Source of the DNA: Verrucomicrobiota bacterium
GTDB lineage: Bacteria > Verrucomicrobiota > Verrucomicrobiia > Opitutales > Opitutaceae
NCBI GenBank assembly: GCA_947471035.1
Contig: CANIWJ010000011.1
Coordinates: 1-48,966 of the forward strand
Reading direction: 5' to 3'
Length of the DNA stretch: 48,966 nucleotides
A program made the position numbers and the translations under genes. The notes below the pieces were generated by a model, which worked only from the letters and a program-made list of their open reading frames with translations, was not told the origin of the DNA and made no database searches. Below are positions 8,561 to 16,326 of this stretch, one piece after another. Numbering within the stretch: position 1 is the first letter of the stretch; each line of letters starts with the position of its first letter.

Positions 8561-10203
8561 TGAACGGTATGAAGCGTTCGCGTACAGGATTCCGGCTGGG
8601 TGTCGGGGCGTTTTTTTTGGTCTTGGGCGGAGTGGTAGCGTGGTGGTTTTTGGGAGCTGATAATGGAGTGGATCGTAAACTCGTCGTTGGAGCGGGTGGG
8701 CCGGAACCCTCGCGCAGGGAGTCGGATTGGGAATCGTTGCCAAGCGTGTCTGCTAAGGAGGATCTCGGGGCTTTGGCGGAGATGTTGAAGGCTCGGTTTC
8801 GTCGGCCAAATGTGCGGGCTGACGAAGGGGTGTTGAGCTTTAAAGACGCGGAGGCGCGACGGAGATTTATGGCTCGAGCCGCGCAGGCGGGAGTATCGCC
8901 ACTGGCGACGATCGAGGCCTTGCAGACCGTGCGTTTGCGCGTCACCGACTACGCGGCTTTCGCGCGCGAACTCGGAACCCATACCGCCGATTTTGCGACG
9001 GTGGGAGCGAATGTGGTGTTGGCTTCGCCGACACCTCCGAAGGACCTCACGCGCACGATGGCGGGGGCGGTCCCGGTGGGTGGGGATCTCTTGGCGGCGA
9101 TCGGGATGCGCGGGGATTATTCCACATTGGGCAGCGGGGTGGTGGTGGCGGTTTTGGATGGTGGGGTGGCCCCCGATCCGGTGCTGGGCGAGCGGCTGCG
9201 TTATCTGGATGTGGGTTATGGTCTGGCCGGTGGTGGTGAGGGCGGGGCGCATGCGTTGGCAGTGGCCGCGTTGGTGGCGGGCAACGGGAGCGAGGTGCGC
9301 GGGGTGGCTCCGGCTGCGACGGTTCTGAGTGTGCGCGTGACGGGAGCGGATGGCACCGGGGATACCTTTGCGGTGGCGAAGGGTGTGGTGGCGGCGGTCG
9401 AAGCGGGGGCGCAGGTGATTAACATCAGCCTGGGCGGCTACGCGACCTCGTCGGTTCTCGGTGCGGCGGTGGATCAGGCCTTGGCGGCAGGCGTGGCCGT
9501 GGTGGCGGCCAGCGGGAATGATCAGGCCGCGCGGATGACTTGGCCGGCGGCCTATCCGGGCGTGGTCTCCGTCGGCGCGGTGGATGCGGCGGGACAGCAG
9601 GCGATTTTTTCCAATGCGGGCGAGGGCTTGCAGCTGACCGCGCCGGGTTACGCTATCTGGACGGCGGGGCCCGGCGGGACGCGGGTGGCCTTTAGTGGCA
9701 CGTCTGCGAGTGCTCCGGTGGCGGCGGGGGCAATAGCGGCGTTGATGTCACAGACCCCGGGTTTGGGTGCGATTCAGGCGGCCGACCTGCTGGCCAACTA
9801 TGCGAATGACGGCGGGGCGGCAGGCGTTGATCCCGATTATGGACGCGGGAGCGTAAACCTCGGCTGGGCTTTGGATCGGGCGAATGCGGCGCGTCAGGAC
9901 CCCGCGATTTCAGCGCTGAATCCGCATTTGGCCGAGCGTTACGTCGATGTTGTGGTGCAGAATCGCGGCGCAGTGCCGGTGACGGGTTTGGCCCTTGCGG
10001 TGGAGATGGGGGCGACGAACGGAAGTTATCCGGTGCCGAAGCTGGCGGCGGGTGCGTCCGCGACCGTGCGCGTGCCGGTGGCGGCTGGCGGCGCGACGGA
10101 ATCGGGTGCGTTGCGTGTTCAGGCGCGTTTAGAGGTGCCAGCCGGGCTGACCGATAGGGACCCGAGCAACAATCGTCGCGCCGGGGTGATCGCGACGAAG
10201 TAA
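8560..10203 (+). CDS. Membrane-anchored subtilisin-like (S8) serine protease
   Basis: A protein of about 547 residues. A short basic N-terminus and one hydrophobic helix (VGAFFLVLGGVVAWWFL) act as a signal anchor. A ~150-residue prodomain-like region follows. The S8 domain shows the Asp motif VVVAVLDGGV, the His motif GGAHALAVAALVAG (in place of the usual GHGTHVAG), the oxyanion Asn in AASGND and the Ser motif FSGTSASAPVAAG. The triad therefore appears complete. The last ~90 residues (YVDVVVQNRGAVPVTG and onward) look like a CARDB-type beta domain. It probably works in the periplasm or outside the cell. The start is either GTG 8560, overlapping the previous stop by one base, or ATG 8569. The stop lies 1 bp from the convergent cimA stop, with no visible terminator. 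Confidence 0.85.
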   Translation: MNGMKRSRTGFRLGVGAFFLVLGGVVAWWFLGADNGVDRKLVVGAGGPEPSRRESDWESLPSVSAKEDLGALAEMLKARFRRPNVRADEGVLSFKDAEARRRFMARAAQAGVSPLATIEALQTVRLRVTDYAAFARELGTHTADFATVGANVVLASPTPPKDLTRTMAGAVPVGGDLLAAIGMRGDYSTLGSGVVVAVLDGGVAPDPVLGERLRYLDVGYGLAGGGEGGAHALAVAALVAGNGSEVRGVAPAATVLSVRVTGADGTGDTFAVAKGVVAAVEAGAQVINISLGGYATSSVLGAAVDQALAAGVAVVAASGNDQAARMTWPAAYPGVVSVGAVDAAGQQAIFSNAGEGLQLTAPGYAIWTAGPGGTRVAFSGTSASAPVAAGAIAALMSQTPGLGAIQAADLLANYANDGGAAGVDPDYGRGSVNLGWALDRANAARQDPAISALNPHLAERYVDVVVQNRGAVPVTGLALAVEMGATNGSYPVPKLAAGASATVRVPVAAGGATESGALRVQARLEVPAGLTDRDPSNNRRAGVIATK

Positions 10204-10204
10204 A

Positions 10205-11770
10205 TCAAACCAAGCCGATGGTATAGTTGACGGCGTCGAGCAGTGCGCCCCAGGAGGCGTCGATGATGTTGTCGCTCACCCCGACTGTGCCCCAGACACG
10301 GTGGCCGTCGCCGCTTTCGATGAGGACGCGGGTGCGGCTGTTGGTGCCGTTGCGGCCGTCGAGGATGCGCACCTTGTAGTCGCGCAGGGTCATGGTGCGG
10401 AGCTTGGGGAAGGTGGGCTCAAGGGCGAGGCGGAGGGCCTTGTCGAGAGCGCCGACCGGGCCCGAGCATTCGGCCACGGTGTGGCGAGATTCGCCATTGA
10501 TTTTGAGTTTAACGGTGGCCTCGGCGACGAGTCGTCCTTCGGGGCCGCGCTCAACGATGACACGATAGCCTTCCACTTCGAAAAACGTTTTTATCCGGCC
10601 ACTGGTACGGGCAATCAAGAGTTGGAGCGAGGCGTCCGCGGCCTCGAATTCGTAGCCGCGGAATTCAAGCTCCTTGAGCTGTTCGATGAGGGCCTTCATC
10701 TCGGGGGCTTTTTCATCGAGTTCGAAGCCTAGTTCCTTGGCCTTCATGGCAATGGAGCTGCGGCCGGCCATGTCGGAGACGAGCACACGGGTGCGGTTGC
10801 CGACGAGGGCGGGGTCGATATGTTCGTAGGAGGATTTGACCTTTTGGGCGGCGTTGGCGTGCAGGCCGCCTTTGTGGGCGAAGGCGCTGGCACCGACGTA
10901 AGGTGATTTGGTGTCGGGTTTGAGATTGGCGAGTTCGTCGAAAGTGAGCGACAGCTCGCGCAGACCGGCGAGGTTTTCCGCGCAGCGGGCGGTCTTGCCC
11001 ATTTTCAGGAAGAGGCTGGGGAGAACAGTGAAGAGATTGGCGTTGCCGGTGCGTTCGCCGTAGCCGTTGGCGGTGCCTTGCACAAGGGTGGCTCCAGCGG
11101 CGACGCCGGCGAGGGAGAGGGCGACGCCGAGACCGGAGTCGTTGTGGGTGTGGACGCCGACCTTGTCGGGGCCAAATTCGGCGACCACGCGCGCGACGAT
11201 GGTCTTGAAATCATCGACCAGGGTGCCGCCGTTGGTGTCGCAGAGCGTGAGGTTGCTGGCACCGCCGGCGAGAGCCGCGCGGAGGGTGCGCAGGGCGTAG
11301 TCGGGTTCGGCCTTGTAGCCGTCGAAAAAGTGTTCGGCGTCGTAAATAACTTCACGGCCCTGTGAGGTGATGTAGCGGACGGAGTCCTCGATCATGGCGA
11401 GGTTTTCCTCCAGGGTGGTGCGCAGGATTTCGGTGACGTGGAGGGTCCAGGTTTTTCCGACCAAGGTGAGCACGGGGGTGTCGGCGGCGAGCAGGGTGGC
11501 GAGCTGGGCGTCTTCAGCGGCGGTGATGCCTGCGCGGCGGGTGGAGCCAAAGGCGGCGAGTTTGGCGTGTTTGAAGACGAGCTTTTTGGCTTCGGCGAAA
11601 AAGGTGATGTCGCGCGGGTTGGAGCCGGGGAAACCGCCCTCGATGTAGTCCACGCCGAAAGCGTCGAGTTTTTGCGCGATGAGCAGTTTGTCGGTGACGG
11701 AGAAGCTGATGCCTTCGCCCTGCGTGCCATCGCGCAGGGTGGTGTCGTAGATTTTAACGGCGTTGCTCAT
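10205..11770 (-). CDS. cimA: Citramalate synthase
   Basis: A 521-residue member of the isopropylmalate/homocitrate/citramalate synthase family. The N-terminus has the family motif YDTTLRDGTQGEG, followed by DYIEGGFPGSNPRD, LCDTNGGTLVDD and the metal-binding VHTHNDSGLGVALS. A long C-terminal LeuA-type regulatory domain follows (allosteric, usually isoleucine-responsive). Length and the FPGSNPRD and FAHKGGLHANA motifs match the CimA group (TIGR00977) rather than LeuA. The enzyme condenses pyruvate with acetyl-CoA to (R)-citramalate, giving a threonine-independent route to 2-oxobutyrate and isoleucine. No leuBCD genes are nearby. No leader peptide or attenuator was recognised upstream. Confidence 0.88.
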   Translation of the reverse strand: MSNAVKIYDTTLRDGTQGEGISFSVTDKLLIAQKLDAFGVDYIEGGFPGSNPRDITFFAEAKKLVFKHAKLAAFGSTRRAGITAAEDAQLATLLAADTPVLTLVGKTWTLHVTEILRTTLEENLAMIEDSVRYITSQGREVIYDAEHFFDGYKAEPDYALRTLRAALAGGASNLTLCDTNGGTLVDDFKTIVARVVAEFGPDKVGVHTHNDSGLGVALSLAGVAAGATLVQGTANGYGERTGNANLFTVLPSLFLKMGKTARCAENLAGLRELSLTFDELANLKPDTKSPYVGASAFAHKGGLHANAAQKVKSSYEHIDPALVGNRTRVLVSDMAGRSSIAMKAKELGFELDEKAPEMKALIEQLKELEFRGYEFEAADASLQLLIARTSGRIKTFFEVEGYRVIVERGPEGRLVAEATVKLKINGESRHTVAECSGPVGALDKALRLALEPTFPKLRTMTLRDYKVRILDGRNGTNSRTRVLIESGDGHRVWGTVGVSDNIIDASWGALLDAVNYTIGLV

Positions 11771-11842
11771 GTCGGTATGCGGGTCGGATGCAGTCGGTGG
11801 GAAAGGGGAACGTGGGGAGTGACGGGTAGAGTTTAAACAACG

Positions 11843-11872
11843 AAAAACCCCGGGCTGGAGGGCCCGGGGTTT
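11843..11872 (-). terminator. Rho-independent terminator of the ElyC-like gene
   Basis: An 11-bp stem (11845-11855 with 11862-11872, core CCCCGGGC/GCCCGGGG) has a 6-base loop. Read on the minus strand it is followed by TTTTT. It lies about 100 bases past the ElyC-like stop and upstream of cimA, so it insulates cimA from upstream transcription. Confidence 0.9.
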
Positions 11873-11975
11873 CGGTGAATCGTTGGCGTGCGCGCGGTGC
11901 GTTTACGCCCGGATTCCCGGCCCTGGGGGCGGGGTAATAATCGAGGCGGTAATTCGGCGGGTGGCGTGCATGTTT

Positions 11976-12839
11976 TCAGGCAGAAAGCCCGGGACTGGAC
12001 GTTTTGTCGAGGGGGGATTGATTGGGCGCGTCCAAGGGTGGCCCGAGCAGGGCGCGCACGCTCCAGGCCCAGAATTGACCGAGATATTCGCGCCAGGCGC
12101 GGGTGGAATCCCCTAGTGCTTCGGCGCTCCAACTGCGCCATGCGCGGGGCGGGATGGCGGCTTCGCGTCCGCCTAGAAAGTCGGCGGGGCAGGGCAGGGC
12201 GAGCAGCCCGGCGGCGGCGGCGAGCTTCATCGCGCGGGGCAGGTGCCAGGCAGAGGTGACGAGGGCGACGGGTTTTCGGCCGGCGAGCTGGGCGAGCGCG
12301 GCGGTTTCCTCGGCGGTGTCGCGTGCGGTGCTGATCTCGACGATACGGTCGCGGGGAAAACCGAGCTCCACGGCGGCGTCGGCCAAGATGCGAGCGTGGG
12401 AGGGGTAGTCGTCGTCGGGTTCGTTTTTGGGGCCGGAAACGATCAGGGTGGCCGAGGGGTGAAGCAGGGCGATGCGGATACCTTCGATGAGGCGGGCGCG
12501 GGCGGAGACGCTGAGTTGTTGCCCGGCGGGAAGGGCGGGGTTGTCGCCGTGTCCACCGCCCAAGACGGCGACGAAGGCGATGGGTTGCGCGGGTGCCGAA
12601 GCGGGCGAGGTTGCACCGGGTACGAAGGCGGCGGGGCAGGTGTTTTGCAGCGAAGCAGTGAGAGCGCGGGAGATGCCATTGTTAGACGCGGCGGCCAGCA
12701 CGAACCAGCCGAGCAGCAGAGCAAACCAGCCGCGCCAGCGACGACGAAGCGCGATGAGAAGAATGCCGAGGGTCAGCAACCCAAACCCAAGGGGGAGGGG
12801 CATGAGCAGAGTGCCGAGCAGCTTTTTTAACCAGAACAT
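11976..12839 (-). CDS. elyC: ElyC-like DUF218/YdcF-family envelope protein
   Basis: A 287-residue protein when started at ATG 12839 (MFWLKKLLGTLLMPLPLG), which matches the usual ElyC N-terminus. A longer frame reaches 12989 but adds an implausible non-membrane leader. Two N-terminal hydrophobic helices are followed by the DUF218 domain: FVAVLGGGHGDN (~90-101), SVSARARLIEGI, LIVSGPK, STARDTAEE and VTSAWHLPRAM. In E. coli ElyC supports peptidoglycan assembly at low temperature and is linked to the lipid carrier. The biochemical activity of the family is not settled. The gene is divergent from serine acetyltransferase. Confidence 0.82.
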   Translation of the reverse strand: MFWLKKLLGTLLMPLPLGFGLLTLGILLIALRRRWRGWFALLLGWFVLAAASNNGISRALTASLQNTCPAAFVPGATSPASAPAQPIAFVAVLGGGHGDNPALPAGQQLSVSARARLIEGIRIALLHPSATLIVSGPKNEPDDDYPSHARILADAAVELGFPRDRIVEISTARDTAEETAALAQLAGRKPVALVTSAWHLPRAMKLAAAAGLLALPCPADFLGGREAAIPPRAWRSWSAEALGDSTRAWREYLGQFWAWSVRALLGPPLDAPNQSPLDKTSSPGLSA

Positions 12840-13003
12840 GACGCAGTCTGCGCACCGCAGGAGGATTGGCGCGAGCAGAAGGCGGGGTTTTGAAAAATCG
12901 GTTTTGACCCGAGCGACGGCTGAACGAACCTTGGTTTCCGTCTTTTGCGCGAAGGGCGCGGTGCCGTTCGCATTTCTTCTCACAGCCAAAACCTACGTAA
13001 CGC

Positions 13004-13951
13004 ATGTCGCTCGACGATACTCTGCAGGCCCTGCTTCGTTCTTATGAAACCGAGGGGGGGATCAACCATCTGGACGGGAGTAATCTGCCGTCCGACGAGT
13101 CGATCAACCGGCTGGCCAACGAGGTCATGCATCTGTTGTTTCCGGGTTTTTTTGAGAACCAGCCCATCGCTCAATCGGATGTTCCGGCGATTACGCGCTC
13201 CAGGCTGCGAGCGGTGCACAATCGTCTGCGCGAAGAAGTAGCCAAGTCGTTCACCTTTGCCGGACCTTCGATGTGTCCGGATCCTATCGGCCGGGCTTCG
13301 GACGTGGCGGATACGGTTTTGGCGTGTTTGCCCGAGCTCCGGCGCATCGTGCAGACGGATGTGCAGGCGGCCTACGCGGGCGATCCGGCGACGCGGCATG
13401 TGGAGGAAATCATTCTGGCCTATCCGTGCGTATTGGTGATTTCGATTCAGCGTTTCGCGCATGAGCTCTATCGTCTCGGTGTTCCGTTGCTTCCGCGCAT
13501 GTTGACCGAATACGCCCACGAGCGCACCGGCTGCGACATCCATCCGGGCGCACGTATCGGGGCCCACTTCTTTATCGACCACTGCACCGGTGTCGTGATC
13601 GGCGAAACGGCGACGATTGGTGATCATGTTAAAATCTACCAAGGCGTCACCCTTGGTGCCAAATCCTTCGAGGTGGATAACGCCGGTAACCCGGTGAAAG
13701 GTGTGAAGCGTCACCCCGACATCGGCGATCATGTGACGATCTACGCCCACGCCACCATCCTCGGTGGCGAGACGCGCATCGGGCCACACTCCATCGTTGG
13801 CGCGAACGTGTGGCTGCTCGAAAACATTCCGGCCAACAGCATCGCGTATTACAAAAACGAGAGCCTGGTGGTTCGCTCACGCCAGAAGAAGGAAGTGGCG
13901 GTCGAGTGCCGAAAGCAGGACGAGTTGCAGGCTTGGAACTGGTCGATTTGA
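13004..13951 (+). CDS. cysE: Serine O-acetyltransferase (EpsC/CysE type)
   Basis: A 315-residue protein that makes O-acetylserine from serine and acetyl-CoA, the first step of cysteine synthesis. An N-terminal helical domain (~1-170) precedes the left-handed beta-helix with hexapeptide repeats. Motifs are AYPCVLVISIQRFAHELY, GCDIHPGARIGAHFFIDHCTGVVIGE (split here across two turns, carrying the catalytic Asp-His), IYQGVTLGAKS and KRHPDIGDHVTIYAHATILGG. The C-terminal tail ends in WNWSI. The terminal Ile is what CysE uses to dock O-acetylserine sulfhydrylase, so complex formation is plausible. The length and the long N-terminal domain resemble the EpsC/SrpH group. No Shine-Dalgarno is visible before ATG 13004. 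Confidence 0.9.
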   Translation: MSLDDTLQALLRSYETEGGINHLDGSNLPSDESINRLANEVMHLLFPGFFENQPIAQSDVPAITRSRLRAVHNRLREEVAKSFTFAGPSMCPDPIGRASDVADTVLACLPELRRIVQTDVQAAYAGDPATRHVEEIILAYPCVLVISIQRFAHELYRLGVPLLPRMLTEYAHERTGCDIHPGARIGAHFFIDHCTGVVIGETATIGDHVKIYQGVTLGAKSFEVDNAGNPVKGVKRHPDIGDHVTIYAHATILGGETRIGPHSIVGANVWLLENIPANSIAYYKNESLVVRSRQKKEVAVECRKQDELQAWNWSI

Positions 13952-13968
13952 GCGATCAACCGGTCTGG

Positions 13969-14919
13969 TCAGCCGAAGCGTTTTTGAATCAAGTCATTGA
14001 TGCGTTCGCGTGAGGCGATGACATCTTCCGGCGAGGTGCGCGGGCTCAATTCCAGAGTCAGCAAATGGTGCGGCTGCCAAAAAGAGCTGATCATTTCGAA
14101 GTCTATGTGACCGGTGCCGATGGGTTGATGGTCTTTGCCCTTGGCATTAACGTCATGCAGGTGAAACCCGAGCAGGCGCGGGGCGTTCTTGGTCAGATGA
14201 TCCTGGTGGTTGATCAGCCCCATGCCGACTTTGATGTCGGCGTGACCGGTGTCGTGCCAATAGCCGCAGGGCGTGTTTTCGCCTAGCGCTTCAAACATCG
14301 CGCCGAAATCGTCGTCGAGGGGGAGTTCCTCGAATTTTTCCCGATTCTCACAGCCAAGGGCGATGCCGCGCTCAGAAGCGTAGGTTGTGATTTCTCTGAG
14401 ACTGGCAAGGGTTTGTTTCCACGCCGGGCCCATGCGGGAGCGCATTATTTCCCCGGCCTTGCGCAGCACGTTGCGGTATTTGGGGTCGGTTTGAGCGACG
14501 GTTTCGGGGGTTTTTTCCAAAAACGCCTTCAACTTTCGGGACGGCGGGAAAAGCCAGAATTTCACGCTGCCCAAATGCAGCACACAGACACGGGCTTTGA
14601 CCTGCGCGGAAAAATCCAAGGTTCGTTTAGTGTGCCGGAGCCATTGATCGTGCTCCTTCGGGTCGGTCGCGGAGGGTTCGAATAAATTCGGTGCGGCTTG
14701 GGTGATACCGGCGGGTAAGGGGCAGAAGTTATGGGTCGAACTGATTTTGATCACGCCCTCTTCCACTGCTCGAAGTATACCCGGCAGGAGCAAAATCCGG
14801 ATGCCGTGGCTCAATTCGGCGTGGGTAAACCCCAAGGCCGCAATCTCTTTGAGCATCGCATAGCCGTCGTTGTGACGAAACGAGTTCCAGCAACTAGAGA
14901 GGGCGAAGGAGGGTTTCAC
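13969..14919 (-). CDS. Sugar phosphate isomerase/epimerase-type TIM barrel protein
   Basis: A 316-residue xylose-isomerase-like TIM barrel (AP endonuclease family 2 clan). Candidate metal ligands fall in the family order: Glu in GCENREKFEELP, His/Asp in GYWHDTGHADI, His in LLGFHLHDVNAKGKDHQPIG, and Glu in LTLELSPR near the C-terminus. The end of the barrel strand pattern HLHDV...GTGHIDF is typical of sugar isomerases/epimerases. The substrate is unknown. The best start is GTG at 14919 (MKPSFALSSCWNSF). A TTG four codons upstream is less likely. It is convergent with cysE and lies downstream of the rpsU terminator. Confidence 0.75.
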   Translation of the reverse strand: MKPSFALSSCWNSFRHNDGYAMLKEIAALGFTHAELSHGIRILLLPGILRAVEEGVIKISSTHNFCPLPAGITQAAPNLFEPSATDPKEHDQWLRHTKRTLDFSAQVKARVCVLHLGSVKFWLFPPSRKLKAFLEKTPETVAQTDPKYRNVLRKAGEIMRSRMGPAWKQTLASLREITTYASERGIALGCENREKFEELPLDDDFGAMFEALGENTPCGYWHDTGHADIKVGMGLINHQDHLTKNAPRLLGFHLHDVNAKGKDHQPIGTGHIDFEMISSFWQPHHLLTLELSPRTSPEDVIASRERINDLIQKRFG

Positions 14920-14976
14920 GGGGACGATCAAAGCGAGAGTGCCTTAACTGCACAGAGCGTGCTGAGAGCCGAAAAC

Positions 14977-15011
14977 AAAAAAACCGCGCGGGCACGTGGG
15001 CACCGGCGCGG
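14977..15011 (-). terminator. Rho-independent terminator of rpsU
   Basis: On the minus strand an outer stem (CCGCGC at 15011-15006 with GCGCGG at 14989-14984) encloses a further imperfect stem and is followed by seven T (14983-14977). It sits about 50 bases after the rpsU stop codon. Confidence 0.85.
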
Positions 15012-15058
15012 CTGGGGAACGAGGCCTGGTCAGCCGTCGTAGCGGGGCAGTGCGCCCT

Positions 15059-15256
15059 TTATTCCGCGTAACGGCGGCGGAGCATCTGGGTGAAGGCCTG
15101 AACCTTCTCCTTGCGACGACGGCGTTCGCAGGGCTTCTCGAAGTAGCGCTTGGCGCGGACATCCTTGATGATGTTTTCACGCTCGAGCTTCTTCTTGAGG
15201 CGACGCAGGGCGCGGTCAACAGGCTCGTTTTTGCGGATTTTGATCTCGATGGACAT
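15059..15256 (-). CDS. rpsU: 30S ribosomal protein bS21
   Basis: A 65-residue, highly basic protein starting MSIEIKIRKNEPVDRALRRL and ending MLRRRYAE. It also carries the bS21 segment RAKRYFEKPCERRRRKE. bS21 sits next to the anti-Shine-Dalgarno end of 16S rRNA on the small subunit and helps initiation. A longer frame starting at 15298 adds 14 residues not expected in the family, so ATG 15256 is chosen. The bases before the start (ACCCTCTCTTTCACC) contain no Shine-Dalgarno sequence. The gene stands alone, ends at its own terminator and is divergent from tyrA. Confidence 0.95.
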   Translation of the reverse strand: MSIEIKIRKNEPVDRALRRLKKKLERENIIKDVRAKRYFEKPCERRRRKEKVQAFTQMLRRRYAE

Positions 15257-15275
15257 GGTGAAAGAGAGGGTCGGG

Positions 15276-15338
15276 AGTTGGGAAAAGATGAGAACCAACC
15301 GACCGCGCCTGTCGCCGTCAACGGCTTTTTTCCCAACT
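15276..15338. repeat. Inverted repeat in the rpsU leader / tyrA upstream region
   Basis: AGTTGGGAAAA (15276-15286) and TTTTCCCAACT (15328-15338) are perfectly complementary 11-base arms 41 bases apart. A small inner hairpin GCCGT-CA-ACGGC (15314-15325) lies between them. The repeat begins 20 bases upstream of the rpsU start codon and about 85 bases before tyrA. It could be a leader RNA structure or an operator. Its function is unknown. Confidence 0.5.
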
Positions 15339-15422
15339 GGCCAGGTCGCGATTTCCCGCCACCCTTCTTGCCCCTAGGCTCGACAAGCCTCTCGCCGCTT
15401 TCACGCTCCCCGCTTCTTTGCC

Positions 15423-16274
15423 ATGATTGCCCATCTCGCCATCCTCGCTCCCGGTCTGCTCGGCGCCTCCGTGGCCCGCGCCGCTTGTGCACGCGGGTTG
15501 GCGAAACGCATCACGGTCTGGGCGCGTCGGGCAGAGGTGCGTGCCGCGCTGCACGGTCAGGATTGGCTGCACAACGTGGCCGATACGCCCGAGGAGGCCG
15601 TCGCCGGGGCCGACCTCGTCGTGCTCGCGGCTCCGGTAGATAAGATTATCGAGCTCGACCGTCAGATCGGTCCACACCTCTCCGCTGGCGCCATCGTCAC
15701 GGATGTTGGCAGTGTTAAAGGCCCCATTTGCGCCGCCGCCGCCGGTCACGCTCGCGCCGCCAACACGTGTTTCATCGGTTCTCATCCTATGGCCGGGAGC
15801 GAGAAAACCGGGTGGGAACACGGCACGGCATCGCTCTTCGAGGGGCGCGTCACCTTCGTAACGCCGAACGCGGATACCCCGCCGCCTGCGCTGCGCACTC
15901 TGGAAACCTTTTGGCGCGCGCTGGGCTCGAGCGTCGTTTCGGTTGCACCCGAGGCGCACGATGAGATCGTGGCCAACATCAGCCATTTGCCGCAGGCCGT
16001 CGCCACCAGTCTGGCCTGCACTTTGGCGGCGCGCGATGGGCAATGGCGTCATCTGGCCGGTAACGGCCTGCGCGACACCACCCGGATCGCGGCGAGCGAC
16101 GCCGCGATGTGGATCGAGATTTTTCAGCACAACCGGACGGCCGTTTTGCAGGCGCTGGCTCGCCATGAGGAGGAGTTGGCGGCTTTTCGCCGTGCGCTCG
16201 AACAGTCCGACTGGGTGGAGATTCGCGCCCGCCTGGAACGCGGTAAACTCTGGCGTGATGGGTTTCGCGCTTAA
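15423..16274 (+). CDS. tyrA: Prephenate dehydrogenase
   Basis: A 283-residue NAD(P)-dependent enzyme of tyrosine synthesis that oxidatively decarboxylates prephenate (or arogenate). The Rossmann fold begins AILAPGLLGASVARA, where the usual G-x-G-x-x-G is A-P-G-L-L-G. Further family motifs are VVLAAPVDKI, IVTDVGSVKG, FIGSHPMAGSEKTGWEHG and the helical C-terminal ANISHLPQAVATSLA. The length matches stand-alone TyrA with no chorismate mutase or ACT domain, so feedback control by tyrosine through ACT is not expected. It is followed 52 bp later by aroA on the same strand and is likely co-transcribed with it. Confidence 0.9.
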   Translation: MIAHLAILAPGLLGASVARAACARGLAKRITVWARRAEVRAALHGQDWLHNVADTPEEAVAGADLVVLAAPVDKIIELDRQIGPHLSAGAIVTDVGSVKGPICAAAAGHARAANTCFIGSHPMAGSEKTGWEHGTASLFEGRVTFVTPNADTPPPALRTLETFWRALGSSVVSVAPEAHDEIVANISHLPQAVATSLACTLAARDGQWRHLAGNGLRDTTRIAASDAAMWIEIFQHNRTAVLQALARHEEELAAFRRALEQSDWVEIRARLERGKLWRDGFRA

Positions 16275-16326
16275 TTAAAATCCGATCCGTGTTTCGCTGT
16301 CCGAATCTGAAATTCATTTTTTAACC

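Noticed and set aside
12840-12989. An N-terminal extension of the ElyC-like protein back to 12989
   Set aside because: The extra 50 residues have no membrane or family features. ATG 12839 gives the standard ElyC N-terminus.
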